From the NCBI RefSeq assembly GCF_001279585.1, contig NZ_LGEC01000068.1, positions 1 through 64,000 on the forward strand: 64,000 bases of DNA. The letters are read 5' to 3'. The notes beneath the pieces were generated by a model. The model saw only the letters and a list, made by a program, of their open reading frames with translations, had not been told where the DNA came from and ran no database searches. Shown piece after piece: positions 54,552-63,255 of this stretch. Source of the stretch: Nocardiopsis sp. NRRL B-16309. GTDB taxonomy: Bacteria; Actinomycetota; Actinomycetes; Streptosporangiales; Streptosporangiaceae. Each line of letters opens with the position of its first letter. Position 1 is the first letter of the stretch. The position numbers were made by a program, and so were the translations under genes.

Positions 54552-55118
54552 CTACCGACGGGACGGCCGCCCGCGCGGAGCGCTCGCCGGGAGAGGGCGG
54601 AAGAGCTCGACCAGGTCGTCGAAGAAGGAGGTCACGGCGGTGACCGCGAGCGCGCCGGCCACGGCCAGGGCCGCCCCCGCGAACGAGGCGGGCAGCTCCG
54701 ACCCGACCGCGACCGCGCAGACCAGCCCGGTCCCCGACAGGCCGGTCAGGGCCAGGTTGCGCCACACGTGGGGCCATCCCAGATCGGCCCGGGACGTGCC
54801 GAAACAGGAGCAGGGAACGGCGTGGTCGGCGCGCGCCGAGTACAGGGCCAGCAGGGTGAACGCGGCCAGCAGCAGGGTGGCCGCGGCCAGGGCGGGGATC
54901 CGCGCCCACGCTCCGGCGAGCAGGGCGGCGCCGACCGCGATCTCGGTGCCGATGTGGGTGTGGGACGCGGCGCGGACGGGGAAGCGGCCCAGGGGCAGGC
55001 GCGCGGCGAGGACCGACCAGGTTTCCTGGTGGTCCCCGCCGCGGACCTTGGACAGGCCGGACGCGAGGAAGACCCCGGCGACCGCCGCCTGGAGGAAGAA
55101 GGCGGTGATGGTGAGCAA
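54552..55118 (-). CDS. MauE/DoxX-family redox-associated membrane protein
   Basis: A 188-residue protein with four to five membrane segments. It has F-L-A-S-G-L-S-K near the N-terminus and the MauE motif C-S-C-F-G followed by L-G-W-P-H-V-W-R-N. MauE works with MauD in forming the disulfides of the methylamine dehydrogenase small subunit. Here it follows, 92 bp downstream, a gene for a six-Cys peptide, a match of enzyme and substrate type. TTG start at 55118 with AAGGGAT upstream. Confidence 0.88.
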   Translation of the reverse strand: MLTITAFFLQAAVAGVFLASGLSKVRGGDHQETWSVLAARLPLGRFPVRAASHTHIGTEIAVGAALLAGAWARIPALAAATLLLAAFTLLALYSARADHAVPCSCFGTSRADLGWPHVWRNLALTGLSGTGLVCAVAVGSELPASFAGAALAVAGALAVTAVTSFFDDLVELFRPLPASAPRGRPSRR

Positions 55119-55172
55119 CGGGCCGGATCCCTTCGCGGCGGCATGACGGCGGCGGACGTGTCCCCGCTACCG

Positions 55173-55186
55173 CCGCGGTGCCGCGG
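55173..55186 (-). terminator. Small hairpin between peptide and MauE genes
   Basis: CCGCGG-TG-CCGCGG can fold 25 nt after the peptide stop. In peptide operons a leaky hairpin here often raises precursor over enzyme mRNA. Weak evidence. Confidence 0.3.
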
Positions 55187-55210
55187 GGGAGAGGCGGGTC
55201 GGTGGGCGGG

Positions 55211-55423
55211 TCAGCAGCAGCCGACGGTCACCCAGGAGCCGTAGTAGATCTCGCCGCTGTCGTGGCAGACCCGACGGCGCTGCCGGGACTCCCGGTTGAC
55301 GCAGGTGGACGTGCGGTAGACGCACCGGTACTGGTAGTAGCACCGGGCCGCCGCGGCGGCGGCCTTCGGAGCGAGGCGCTCCAGGATCCGGTCGCCGAGG
55401 CGGGCGAGGGGGCTGGTGTCCAT
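55211..55423 (-). CDS. Six-cysteine peptide precursor with helical leader and polyalanine junction
   Basis: A 70-residue peptide. Residues 1-20 form a predicted amphipathic helix ending L-A-P-K; 21-26 are six alanines; the core (27-70) has Cys at 28, 34, 41, 53, 69 and 70, many Arg and Tyr, and ends V-G-C-C. There is no classical Sec hydrophobic core, so export by an ABC transporter and cutting after the alanines is plausible. ATG 55423 is chosen because GGAG lies 6 nt upstream; ATG 55435 is an alternative. MauE, thioredoxin, exporter and S26 peptidase genes surround it. Function untested; toxin, signal or structural peptide are all open. Confidence 0.75.
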   Translation of the reverse strand: MDTSPLARLGDRILERLAPKAAAAAARCYYQYRCVYRTSTCVNRESRQRRRVCHDSGEIYYGSWVTVGCC

Positions 55424-55510
55424 GGGGAACTCCATCTCTGGTGTCGCCGGGAACGATCGGACGGGTCCCGGAGCGCCGACGGCGCGAACACTCCGTCATC
55501 CGGCCCGGGC

Positions 55511-55544
55511 CGGTGTCCGACCGCTGTGCGGTGTCGGAACACCG
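55511..55544. promoter_or_regulatory. Imperfect inverted repeat upstream of the peptide gene
   Basis: Arms CGGTGTCCGACCGC and GCGGTGTCGGAACACCG pair with two small bulges, 90-120 bp before the peptide start. It could be an operator or a folded 5' leader. Nothing else was recognised in the 328-bp gap 55424-55751 apart from this and the terminator at 55691. Confidence 0.35.
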
Positions 55545-55690
55545 TGTCAGGACGACCATGAACGTTCCTTGCGGAGACCTTGCTCCGCCGGGCGATCCGG
55601 ACCAGGTCGATGTGGGCGGTGGGTCGCGGGCCGGGCGCCGGTCGCGTCGCGGCCGGTCGTCACGGTGTGCCCCCGAAGACCTTCCTGTCG

Positions 55691-55725
55691 CGCAGGGGCC
55701 GGGGCCCCGTGGCGGCCCCGGCCCC
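55691..55725 (-). terminator. Strong 14-bp stem after the SDR gene
   Basis: CAGGGGCCGGGGCC pairs exactly with 55712-55725 around a 7-nt loop, 27 bp past the SDR stop on the reverse strand. Confidence 0.7.
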
Positions 55726-55751
55726 TGCCTCGTTTCCGCTCGCTTTCCGGC

Positions 55752-56507
55752 TCAGATCTGGTTGGCGCCGCCGTCGACGGCGAGTTCGGCGCCGGTGACG
55801 AAGCTGCTCCGCGGTGAGGCGAGGAAGAGCACCGCCTCGGCGACCTCCTCCGGGCGGCCCAACCGGCCCAGCGGGACCGTCCCGGCGAGGTGGGCCGTGA
55901 AGTCGGCCGCCCCGATCTCCTCGGGGGCGAGGCCGGTGAGCCCGGGGGTGTCGACGGGGCCGGGGGCGACGCTGTTGACCCGGATGCCCCGGCCCTTGAG
56001 CTCGTTCGCCCAGGTGCGGGTGAACGAGCGGACGGCCGCCTTGGACGCCGCGTAGACGCCGAACGCCTCGTCGCCGGTGACACCGGTGGTCGATCCGGTC
56101 AGCACCACCGAGGCGCCCTCGTTCAGCAGCGGCAGCGCCTTCTGCACGGTGTAGAGCGTGCCCCGGACGTTGATCCCGAGGATCTGGTCGAGGTGCTCCT
56201 CGGTGACGTGCTCCAGCGTCGCGAACGAGGCGACGGCGGCGTTCGCGAACAGCACGTCGAGTCCCCGCCCGTGCTCGCGGACCGCGGTGAACAGCCGGTC
56301 CAGGTCGGCGGGGTCCGCGATGTCGCCCTGGACGCCGGTCGCCGCGGGGCCGATGGTCTCGACGGCCGCGTCCAGCTCGGCCTTGCGCCGGCCGCTGACG
56401 AACACGTGCGCGCCCTCCTCCGCCAACCGCCGGGCGGTCGCCAGGCCGATGCCGGTGCTTCCGCCGGTGACCACGGCGGTCCTTCCTTCGAACTGCCCCA
56501 TGTCCAT
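55752..56507 (-). CDS. Short-chain dehydrogenase/reductase
   Basis: A 251-residue classical SDR: cofactor loop T-G-G-S-T-G-I-G (13-20), N-A-A-V, active-site S-T-T…Y-A-A-S-K-A-A, and the ending V-T-G-A-E-L-A-V-D-G-G. NADP preference is suggested by S-G-R-R after the second strand. It is divergent from a TetR gene with a perfect 19-bp palindrome between, so TetR probably represses it. Substrate unknown. Confidence 0.9.
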   Translation of the reverse strand: MDMGQFEGRTAVVTGGSTGIGLATARRLAEEGAHVFVSGRRKAELDAAVETIGPAATGVQGDIADPADLDRLFTAVREHGRGLDVLFANAAVASFATLEHVTEEHLDQILGINVRGTLYTVQKALPLLNEGASVVLTGSTTGVTGDEAFGVYAASKAAVRSFTRTWANELKGRGIRVNSVAPGPVDTPGLTGLAPEEIGAADFTAHLAGTVPLGRLGRPEEVAEAVLFLASPRSSFVTGAELAVDGGANQI

Positions 56508-56534
56508 GCCTTCCTCATTCTGTACCGATCGGTT

Positions 56535-56553
56535 CGATACTCATTGAGTATCG
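56535..56553. promoter_or_regulatory. Perfect 19-bp palindrome, TetR operator
   Basis: CGATACTCATTGAGTATCG has 9-bp arms around one base, midway between the SDR and TetR genes. Flanking GTACCG (56522) and CGGTAC (56556) extend the symmetry to about 40 bp, as in operators binding two TetR dimers. Confidence 0.75.
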
Positions 56554-56570
56554 TACGGTACAGAATTGGT

Positions 56571-57200
56571 ATGCTGGTCCGCATGGACGACGGACGGAAG
56601 GCGCGGGCGGGTCGGCCCAGGGGATTCGACGCCGAGGAGGCCCTCGAACGAGCGCTGGTCGTCTTCTGGCGGCAGGGCTACGAGGGCGCCACCCTCACCG
56701 ACCTGACGCGGGCCATGGGCATCACCCGCACGAGCATGTACGCGGCCTTCGGCAACAAGGAGGAGCTGTTCCGCAGGGCCCTCGACCGCTACAGCGAGGG
56801 GCCGGGCGGCTACGTGGCCAGGGCTCTGGAGGAACCGACCGCCCGCGCCGTGGCCGCCGGCCTCCTCAACGGCGCGGTCCGGGCCACCACCCGCCCCGGC
56901 TGCCCGGCGGGGTGCCTGGGTGTCCAGGGCGCCCTGGCCACCGGTGACCCGGGGCACCGGGCCCGCGACGTGCTGATCGCCTGGCGCAACGACGCCGGGT
57001 CGCGTGTCGCCGACCGGTTCCGGCGCGCCGTGGCCGAGGGCGACCTGCCGCCCGGAACCGACCCGGACCGGCTCTCCCGGTACGTCACGTCCCTCGTCTA
57101 CGGCATCTCCGTCCAGGCGGCGAGCGGCGTCGCCCGCGACGACCTCCAGCAGGTGGCCGACACCGTCCTGCGCAACTGGCCACCGGCCACCGGTGGGTGA
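56571..57200 (+). CDS. TetR-family transcriptional regulator
   Basis: About 209 residues from ATG 56571, or 205 from ATG 56583; neither has a ribosome binding site and the first may be leaderless. The helix-turn-helix reads A-T-L-T-D-L-T-R-A-M-G-I-T-R-T-S-M-Y-A-A-F-G-N-K-E-E-L-F (about 35-65). The C-terminal domain has C-P-A-G-C-L-G-V-Q, typical of AcrR-like regulators of the TetR_C_16/YcdC-like group. Controls itself and the divergent SDR gene. Confidence 0.88.
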   Translation: MLVRMDDGRKARAGRPRGFDAEEALERALVVFWRQGYEGATLTDLTRAMGITRTSMYAAFGNKEELFRRALDRYSEGPGGYVARALEEPTARAVAAGLLNGAVRATTRPGCPAGCLGVQGALATGDPGHRARDVLIAWRNDAGSRVADRFRRAVAEGDLPPGTDPDRLSRYVTSLVYGISVQAASGVARDDLQQVADTVLRNWPPATGG

Positions 57201-57342
57201 CGACCGCCAGGACGGCTCGCCGAGGCGCGCTCGAACCGGGCCGCCGACCTCCCGGCGGCCCGCACACCGGACGGGAGCACCCGGTTCCGTACGGCGGGCC
57301 CCGGCACCGCCTTCCGGCGGTCCCGGGGCCCGAGGCGGCGGT

Positions 57343-58997
<1,655 letters not shown>

Positions 58998-59134
58998 TCA
59001 CCGATTCGGTTCGCGAAGCAGCAGTATGCAGCACGTTTCGATTTCTCATGAGAGGCGGGAATCTGCTATAAAGTGAAAGTGGCAGGAGGCGACCGGAAAC
59101 CCTTCCCCGCGTCCCGCCCGCGAGCAGGAATCAC

Positions 59135-59151
59135 ACCAGGCCGCGCCTGGT
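59135..59151 (-). terminator. Hairpin downstream of the SpoIIM-like gene
   Basis: ACCAGGC-CGC-GCCTGGT forms a 7-bp stem 74 bp past the stop of the reverse-strand operon. The remaining part of 58998-59225 is AT-richer near 59000-59090, where the promoter of the rifampin phosphotransferase remnant must lie. Confidence 0.4.
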
Positions 59152-59225
59152 ACGGCCCCCGATTCCGGCCGCGACCCACTCGGCCTCCGACCGGTGCGGC
59201 ACCGTCTCCTCACGGCGCGCCGTCG

Positions 59226-59843
59226 TCACCTCGCCAGCAGCGGGGGAACGAGGTAGATGATCTCGAAGGCCTCGTAGACCGCACCGACGACGAACAGCAC
59301 CAGTGCGGGCAGGCCCAGCCACGCGGCCTGACCCAGCCCGCGCAGGTACCCCTGCCGCCGGCTGGGCGCGCCGACCGTGCCGGGCCGCAGCCACGCCCTT
59401 CCGAGGACGTAGGCGGCGAGCATGACCAGGGCGTAGGCCTGGAACTCGATGAGGATCGTCAGGGAGTGCGGGATCAGGATCAGCGCCGTGGTCTCGTCGA
59501 CCGGAGCAAGGGCCACACCGAAGCCGAACGCCCGGTACAGGAAGACGGCGATGCCGAGGAAGGGCACGATCATCGATGGCAGCAGGATCGTCAGCACGGC
59601 GACCGTCAGTACGTTGACAGCGAGGATCGTCAGGCTGAACAGCCAGACGTCGTCGAGCAGCGACACCACCAGATCGGCTGTCCCGTCCTCCTGCTGGGCG
59701 GCGAGGTGGGCGGCGTTCAGTTCGGGGAAGAGCAGTGCCGCTCCCATGCCGGTGAGGAACAGGGCGTAGATGAGCGCGTTCATCACGAGGTAGGCGCGCA
59801 GGTGCGCGCGGATGATCCGGAACGGCTGGCGAAGGTGGCGCAT
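59226..59843 (-). CDS. SpoIIM-like integral membrane protein
   Basis: A 205-residue protein with five to six membrane helices. The central pattern A-V-N-V-L…P-F-L-G-I-A-V-F-L-Y-R-A-F-G-F-G and I-P-H-S-L-T-I-L-I-E-F-Q-A-Y matches the SpoIIM/DUF95 family, in which H-x-x-x-E near helix 4 is typical. Found in sporulating and non-sporulating bacteria; function here unknown. GGAGAGA precedes the ATG. Co-transcribed with the gene at 59885-60538. Confidence 0.78.
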   Translation of the reverse strand: MRHLRQPFRIIRAHLRAYLVMNALIYALFLTGMGAALLFPELNAAHLAAQQEDGTADLVVSLLDDVWLFSLTILAVNVLTVAVLTILLPSMIVPFLGIAVFLYRAFGFGVALAPVDETTALILIPHSLTILIEFQAYALVMLAAYVLGRAWLRPGTVGAPSRRQGYLRGLGQAAWLGLPALVLFVVGAVYEAFEIIYLVPPLLAR

Positions 59844-59884
59844 GCTGGTCTCTCCGTGGTCGGGACGGGTGGTGCGGTGGCCGG

Positions 59885-60538
59885 TCAACTGTTGCCGTCG
59901 AGCAGCGCGTTCCAGCGCAGGCGTGTGGCGCGCTCCACGCTGGCCGTCGACGCGCAGAGCCCGAGCGCCGTGTTGAGCCACAGCGGCAGGCCGACGGGCG
60001 AGGTGAAGGTGCCGAAGCGCTCCGCCAGCGGGGGCACGTGCGAGACCGCCTCGACGATCTGCGGGACGACGAGAAGGATCGGAACGAGGAGCAGGAGCAA
60101 CGACAGCACACCGATCCAGCGGCTCAGCGCCGGGTGATCGCGTTCGAGGCGGGCCCGGCGCCCCTCGGCCGAGCGCTCGTCCGGGACGAGTCGGTGCTCG
60201 GCTCCTCCATCGGTCACGTAGTGGCAGCGCTTGAGCCCGAAGGCCGTAGCGTCCACCTCGATCACTCCTCCCGGCACGGGGAAGGCCGCCGGGAGCGCGG
60301 ACCGGAAGTGGTGCCTGCCGTCGAGGTAGAGATGGGCCCTGCCCCTGCCGTCCTCGGTCAGGATCTGCTGCCAGTAGGGGACGTCGACGGCGTAGACCGC
60401 CCGGCGTCCGTCGTCGTGCGTCAGGGCCAGGCGGAACAGGGCGCGGGAGAGCGGCTGCCACGAGCGGAAGGGCTTCAGTGGACGACCGTTCCCGCTCCTG
60501 ATCCGCCGCGCGGCCGCGCGCTGCTTGCGATCCTTCAC
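59885..60538 (-). CDS. Membrane protein of unknown function, MerR-controlled
   Basis: A 217-residue protein with a basic cytoplasmic N-terminus (K-D-R-K-Q-R-A-A-A-R-R), a soluble stretch with A-V-Y-A-V-D-V-P-Y-W and L-Y-L-D-G-R-H-H-F, and two membrane segments (about 142-165 and 188-205). GTG 60538 has GGAG 7 nt upstream. It lies 41 bp before the SpoIIM-like gene in one operon. Its promoter matches that of the divergent MerR gene. Confidence 0.7.
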   Translation of the reverse strand: MKDRKQRAAARRIRSGNGRPLKPFRSWQPLSRALFRLALTHDDGRRAVYAVDVPYWQQILTEDGRGRAHLYLDGRHHFRSALPAAFPVPGGVIEVDATAFGLKRCHYVTDGGAEHRLVPDERSAEGRRARLERDHPALSRWIGVLSLLLLLVPILLVVPQIVEAVSHVPPLAERFGTFTSPVGLPLWLNTALGLCASTASVERATRLRWNALLDGNS

Positions 60539-60611
60539 TGAGGGCTCCGTGTCCGGTGGGGAAGGTGGTCGGCGCCGAGCCGGAACAGGTCCGCGGCCGG
60601 CGCTGACCGCC

Positions 60612-60699
60612 ATTCCAAAGGCTGCCCTCGGGGCAGAGTCAAGCGCCTGACCGGCCCGGCGCCACCGCTTGACCGTGCCCCCGGGGCAGGGTGTGGACT
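60612..60699. promoter_or_regulatory. Divergent pair of MerR-type promoters with the same operator
   Basis: Reverse: TTGACT (60637-60642), 19-bp spacer, TGGAAT (60612-60617). Forward: TTGACC (60669-60674), 19-bp spacer, TGGACT (60694-60699). Each spacer carries a TGCCCC/GGGCA dyad (CTGCCCCGAGGGCAG and TGCCCCCGGGGCA). The 19-bp spacing is a hallmark of MerR-activated promoters. Confidence 0.75.
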
Positions 60700-60752
60700 G
60701 GTCCCGTGCGTGGGCGGGACCACGTGCGGTCAAGGGCGGAAGGACGCATCGC

Positions 60753-61514
60753 GTGGCGTGGAGTACTCAGCAGGTCGCCGAACTCGCCGGGACGACGGTC
60801 AAGGCCGTCCGGTACTACCACCAGATCGGGGTGCTGGACGTGCCGGAGCGGACGGCCAACGGGTACAAGCAGTACGAGGTCCCCCACCTGGTCCGACTGC
60901 TGCAGATCAAGCGCTTGAGCGACCTGGGAGTGCCGCTGTCGGAGGTGGCGGCGATGGGGCGGGCGGACGAGGACCCGGACGAGGCGATCCGGGTGCTGGA
61001 CGCGGAGCTGGCGGCGACGGTCGACCGGCTCAACCGTGTGCGGGCCGAACTGGCCGTCATCCTGCGCCATCGCGCTCCGGCGTACGTTCCACCGGCCTTC
61101 GCCCCCGTCTCCCGCGACCTCTCCGACCGGCAGCGGTCCCTGCTGATGGTCTACTCCAGCGTGCTCAGTGAGGAGTCCATGGAGGAGTTCCGTGAGCTGA
61201 TCAGCGAGGGCGACGAGACGGAGGAGGAGTTCGAGGCCCTTCCCCCCGACGCGGACGAGGCCGCGATCGAGCACCTCGCCGCGCGCATGTGGCCCGTCGT
61301 CGTCAGGACCCGCGAGAGGAGGCCGCGGGCGGCCGACCTCGCGGCGGACGCGCCACGCGGCCCGAAGCACGCCGCGCAGACGATGGCCGAGGCGATGGTG
61401 CAGCTCTACAACCCGGCACAGTTGCGTGTCCTCAAGCGGTTGACCGACTTCCTGGCCGAGGAGGCCCCGGCCGCGGACACGGCCGAGCGCACCGACTCGG
61501 AACGGGGAGGATGA
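60753..61514 (+). CDS. MerR-family transcriptional regulator
   Basis: A 253-residue regulator: HTH with Q-Q-V-A-E-L-A-G-T-T-V-K-A-V-R-Y-Y-H-Q-I-G-V-L at 6-28, coiled coil to about 105, and a 140-residue helical C-terminal domain rich in Glu that could bind an inducer. GTG 60753 has GGAAGGA 8 nt upstream. The divergent membrane-protein operon shares its operator, so it likely activates itself and that operon. No metal-binding Cys pattern is seen. Confidence 0.88.
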   Translation: MAWSTQQVAELAGTTVKAVRYYHQIGVLDVPERTANGYKQYEVPHLVRLLQIKRLSDLGVPLSEVAAMGRADEDPDEAIRVLDAELAATVDRLNRVRAELAVILRHRAPAYVPPAFAPVSRDLSDRQRSLLMVYSSVLSEESMEEFRELISEGDETEEEFEALPPDADEAAIEHLAARMWPVVVRTRERRPRAADLAADAPRGPKHAAQTMAEAMVQLYNPAQLRVLKRLTDFLAEEAPAADTAERTDSERGG

Positions 61515-61572
61515 CGGAGCGGCGGACGCGGAGCCCGTGGCGCGGCATCGGCGTGTCCGCCACCATGAGTGG

Positions 61573-61960
61573 ATGGACGGCAACGCACCCGCCACCCGGC
61601 GGCACCCGCTCGTCGACGCACTGGCGGTGGTCGCCGCCGATCCCTCGGAGCAGGCCGCGTGGGTGGACCGACACGGAGTGGTGACCGACGAGATCGCGCT
61701 GAACTTCGATGACGTCTCGCGCATGTTCGACGCCTGGAGCGGTCGACGACAGATCGACGGGAACGTCGTCGGGTTGCTACGCGGTATTCGCGGGCATGAG
61801 CGGGGCCCGGGACCACGACGTCAGCAAGCTCGGACCGATCACGGGGGCCGTGCGGGAGGCGTGGGGCACGAATCCGCCGGTGCAGACCCTCATCGGTGTC
61901 GCGAGCCTGGCCGCGCCCGACGTGCTGTTCGAGGTCGAGGCGCTGGCCGCCCGACCCTGA
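61573..61960 (+). pseudogene. Frameshifted small gene of unknown function
   Basis: ATG 61573 opens a frame with good codon pattern (V-D-A-L-A-V-V-A-A-D-P-S-E-Q-A-A-W-V…L-N-F-D-D-V) up to about 61770. From about 61770 the +1 frame has the good pattern (Y-A-V-F-A-G-M-S-G-A-R-D-H-D-V-S-K-L…V-L-F-E-V-E-A-L) and stops at 61960. One extra base near 61770-61778 explains both. Together they would make about 128 residues. Family unknown. Confidence 0.5.
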
Positions 61961-61973
61961 CCCTCGGCCCGCG

Positions 61974-63104
61974 TCAGGCGGACAGGACGAGCGGGTCCGT
62001 GCCGGTGTCCGTGTGGCCCGAGCCCCCGTCCCCGTCCGAGCCGATGCCCGCGTACCCCGAACCGTCTGACAACGGCTCGATCCGCCCCGGCAACTCGCGC
62101 GTCGGGAGGGTCGAGACCACGGGAACTCCGGTCAGCACGGTCCACGTCAGATAGCCGCCCGCCAGCGGTGACGCGACGAGGACGACGGCCGCGAACGCTC
62201 CCGTGGCCACGTGACGGCTCTCTCCGGGCCTGGCCTTCCGCAGATCCCCGCTCACCCGCAGGGCGTCCCCGCCCGGGAGCAGGAGCGGCGCGAGCAGCGT
62301 CACCACGGCGAACGGGGCGACCAGCCCGAGGAGGAGCCCCTGCGTCACCATCCCGAGGGCGATGCCGTCGACGGTGTCCGCCGGGAGGTCGGCGACGCGG
62401 GCCGCGACCGCGCTCGGGAACACGAGCAGGCCGACCGCCAGGAGGAAGCAACCGAACTCCGCGAACCGGCGGCCGGAGGACAGTTCCCTCGCGCGATACG
62501 TGGCTTCCCGGTTCGCCAGGGGACGGGCCTCGATCAGGGCGACCGGGATCAAGGGGAAGCCCAGGGCCAGGGCGACGGGCAGGACGAGGAGACCCGCCAC
62601 CGCCAGCAGCAGGTCGAGGAACTCCTCCTCATCGGACACTCCTGTCCAGACCTGCTCCGTCCAGAACAAGGAGTATCCGGAGATGAACAGGACGGCGAAG
62701 AAGCCGATGAGGAACCACCAGCCGACGAGGAGGGGCCAGCGGCCCCCGACCACGGCCAGAGCCGCGCGGAGGGCGACCGGACGTGTGCGGGGGCCGACCC
62801 GGTGGGGGATGACGAGGACGGCGGCGAGGGCGTAGGCGACGGGCATCCCGCTGAAGGCGAGCACGGCCAGGAACCCCTGACCCGGAACCAGATCGAGCCA
62901 GGAGCCGAAGGTGATCGTCCCGTTCTCCCATCGGCCGGAGGACAACAGGGCCGCCCGGACCGCGGCGACCGCGAGCCAACCCAGGAGGATCGGCACCGTC
63001 GTGACCGCGAAGAGGGTTCCGGGGCGGCGCGGGACCTCTCCCCAGAGGAGGGCGAGCGACTGCGCCAGGGTGGGCGGCAAGGGCGCGGGCGAGGGGGTGG
63101 CCAT
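61974..63104 (-). CDS. Polytopic membrane protein of unknown function
   Basis: A 376-residue protein with six to seven membrane helices between about 25 and 330 and an acidic Gly/Asp/Ser-rich C-terminal tail. It resembles DUF975/glycerophosphoryl phosphodiesterase membrane-domain-like proteins in outline (six helices, L-I-P-V-A-L-I-E-A-R). ATG 63104 starts the conserved part. Function unknown. Confidence 0.7.
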   Translation of the reverse strand: MATPSPAPLPPTLAQSLALLWGEVPRRPGTLFAVTTVPILLGWLAVAAVRAALLSSGRWENGTITFGSWLDLVPGQGFLAVLAFSGMPVAYALAAVLVIPHRVGPRTRPVALRAALAVVGGRWPLLVGWWFLIGFFAVLFISGYSLFWTEQVWTGVSDEEEFLDLLLAVAGLLVLPVALALGFPLIPVALIEARPLANREATYRARELSSGRRFAEFGCFLLAVGLLVFPSAVAARVADLPADTVDGIALGMVTQGLLLGLVAPFAVVTLLAPLLLPGGDALRVSGDLRKARPGESRHVATGAFAAVVLVASPLAGGYLTWTVLTGVPVVSTLPTRELPGRIEPLSDGSGYAGIGSDGDGGSGHTDTGTDPLVLSA

Positions 63105-63255
63105 GGGTGCGGTCTCCGTCCGGGGCGGCTCGTACGGGGATGAGACGCCACCCTGCGGTAAACGGTTTCCGGCCGCCAGGGCCTTCGAGTTCTGAGGGCG
63201 GGCCGGAAGTCGGCACGGCAGGCGGAGTCGGCGGCGGGCGTGCCACACTCGTGGG

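Noticed and set aside
58998..59100. Rifampin-associated inverted repeat upstream of the rph remnant
   Set aside because: The known 19-bp GC-rich palindrome was looked for and not seen.
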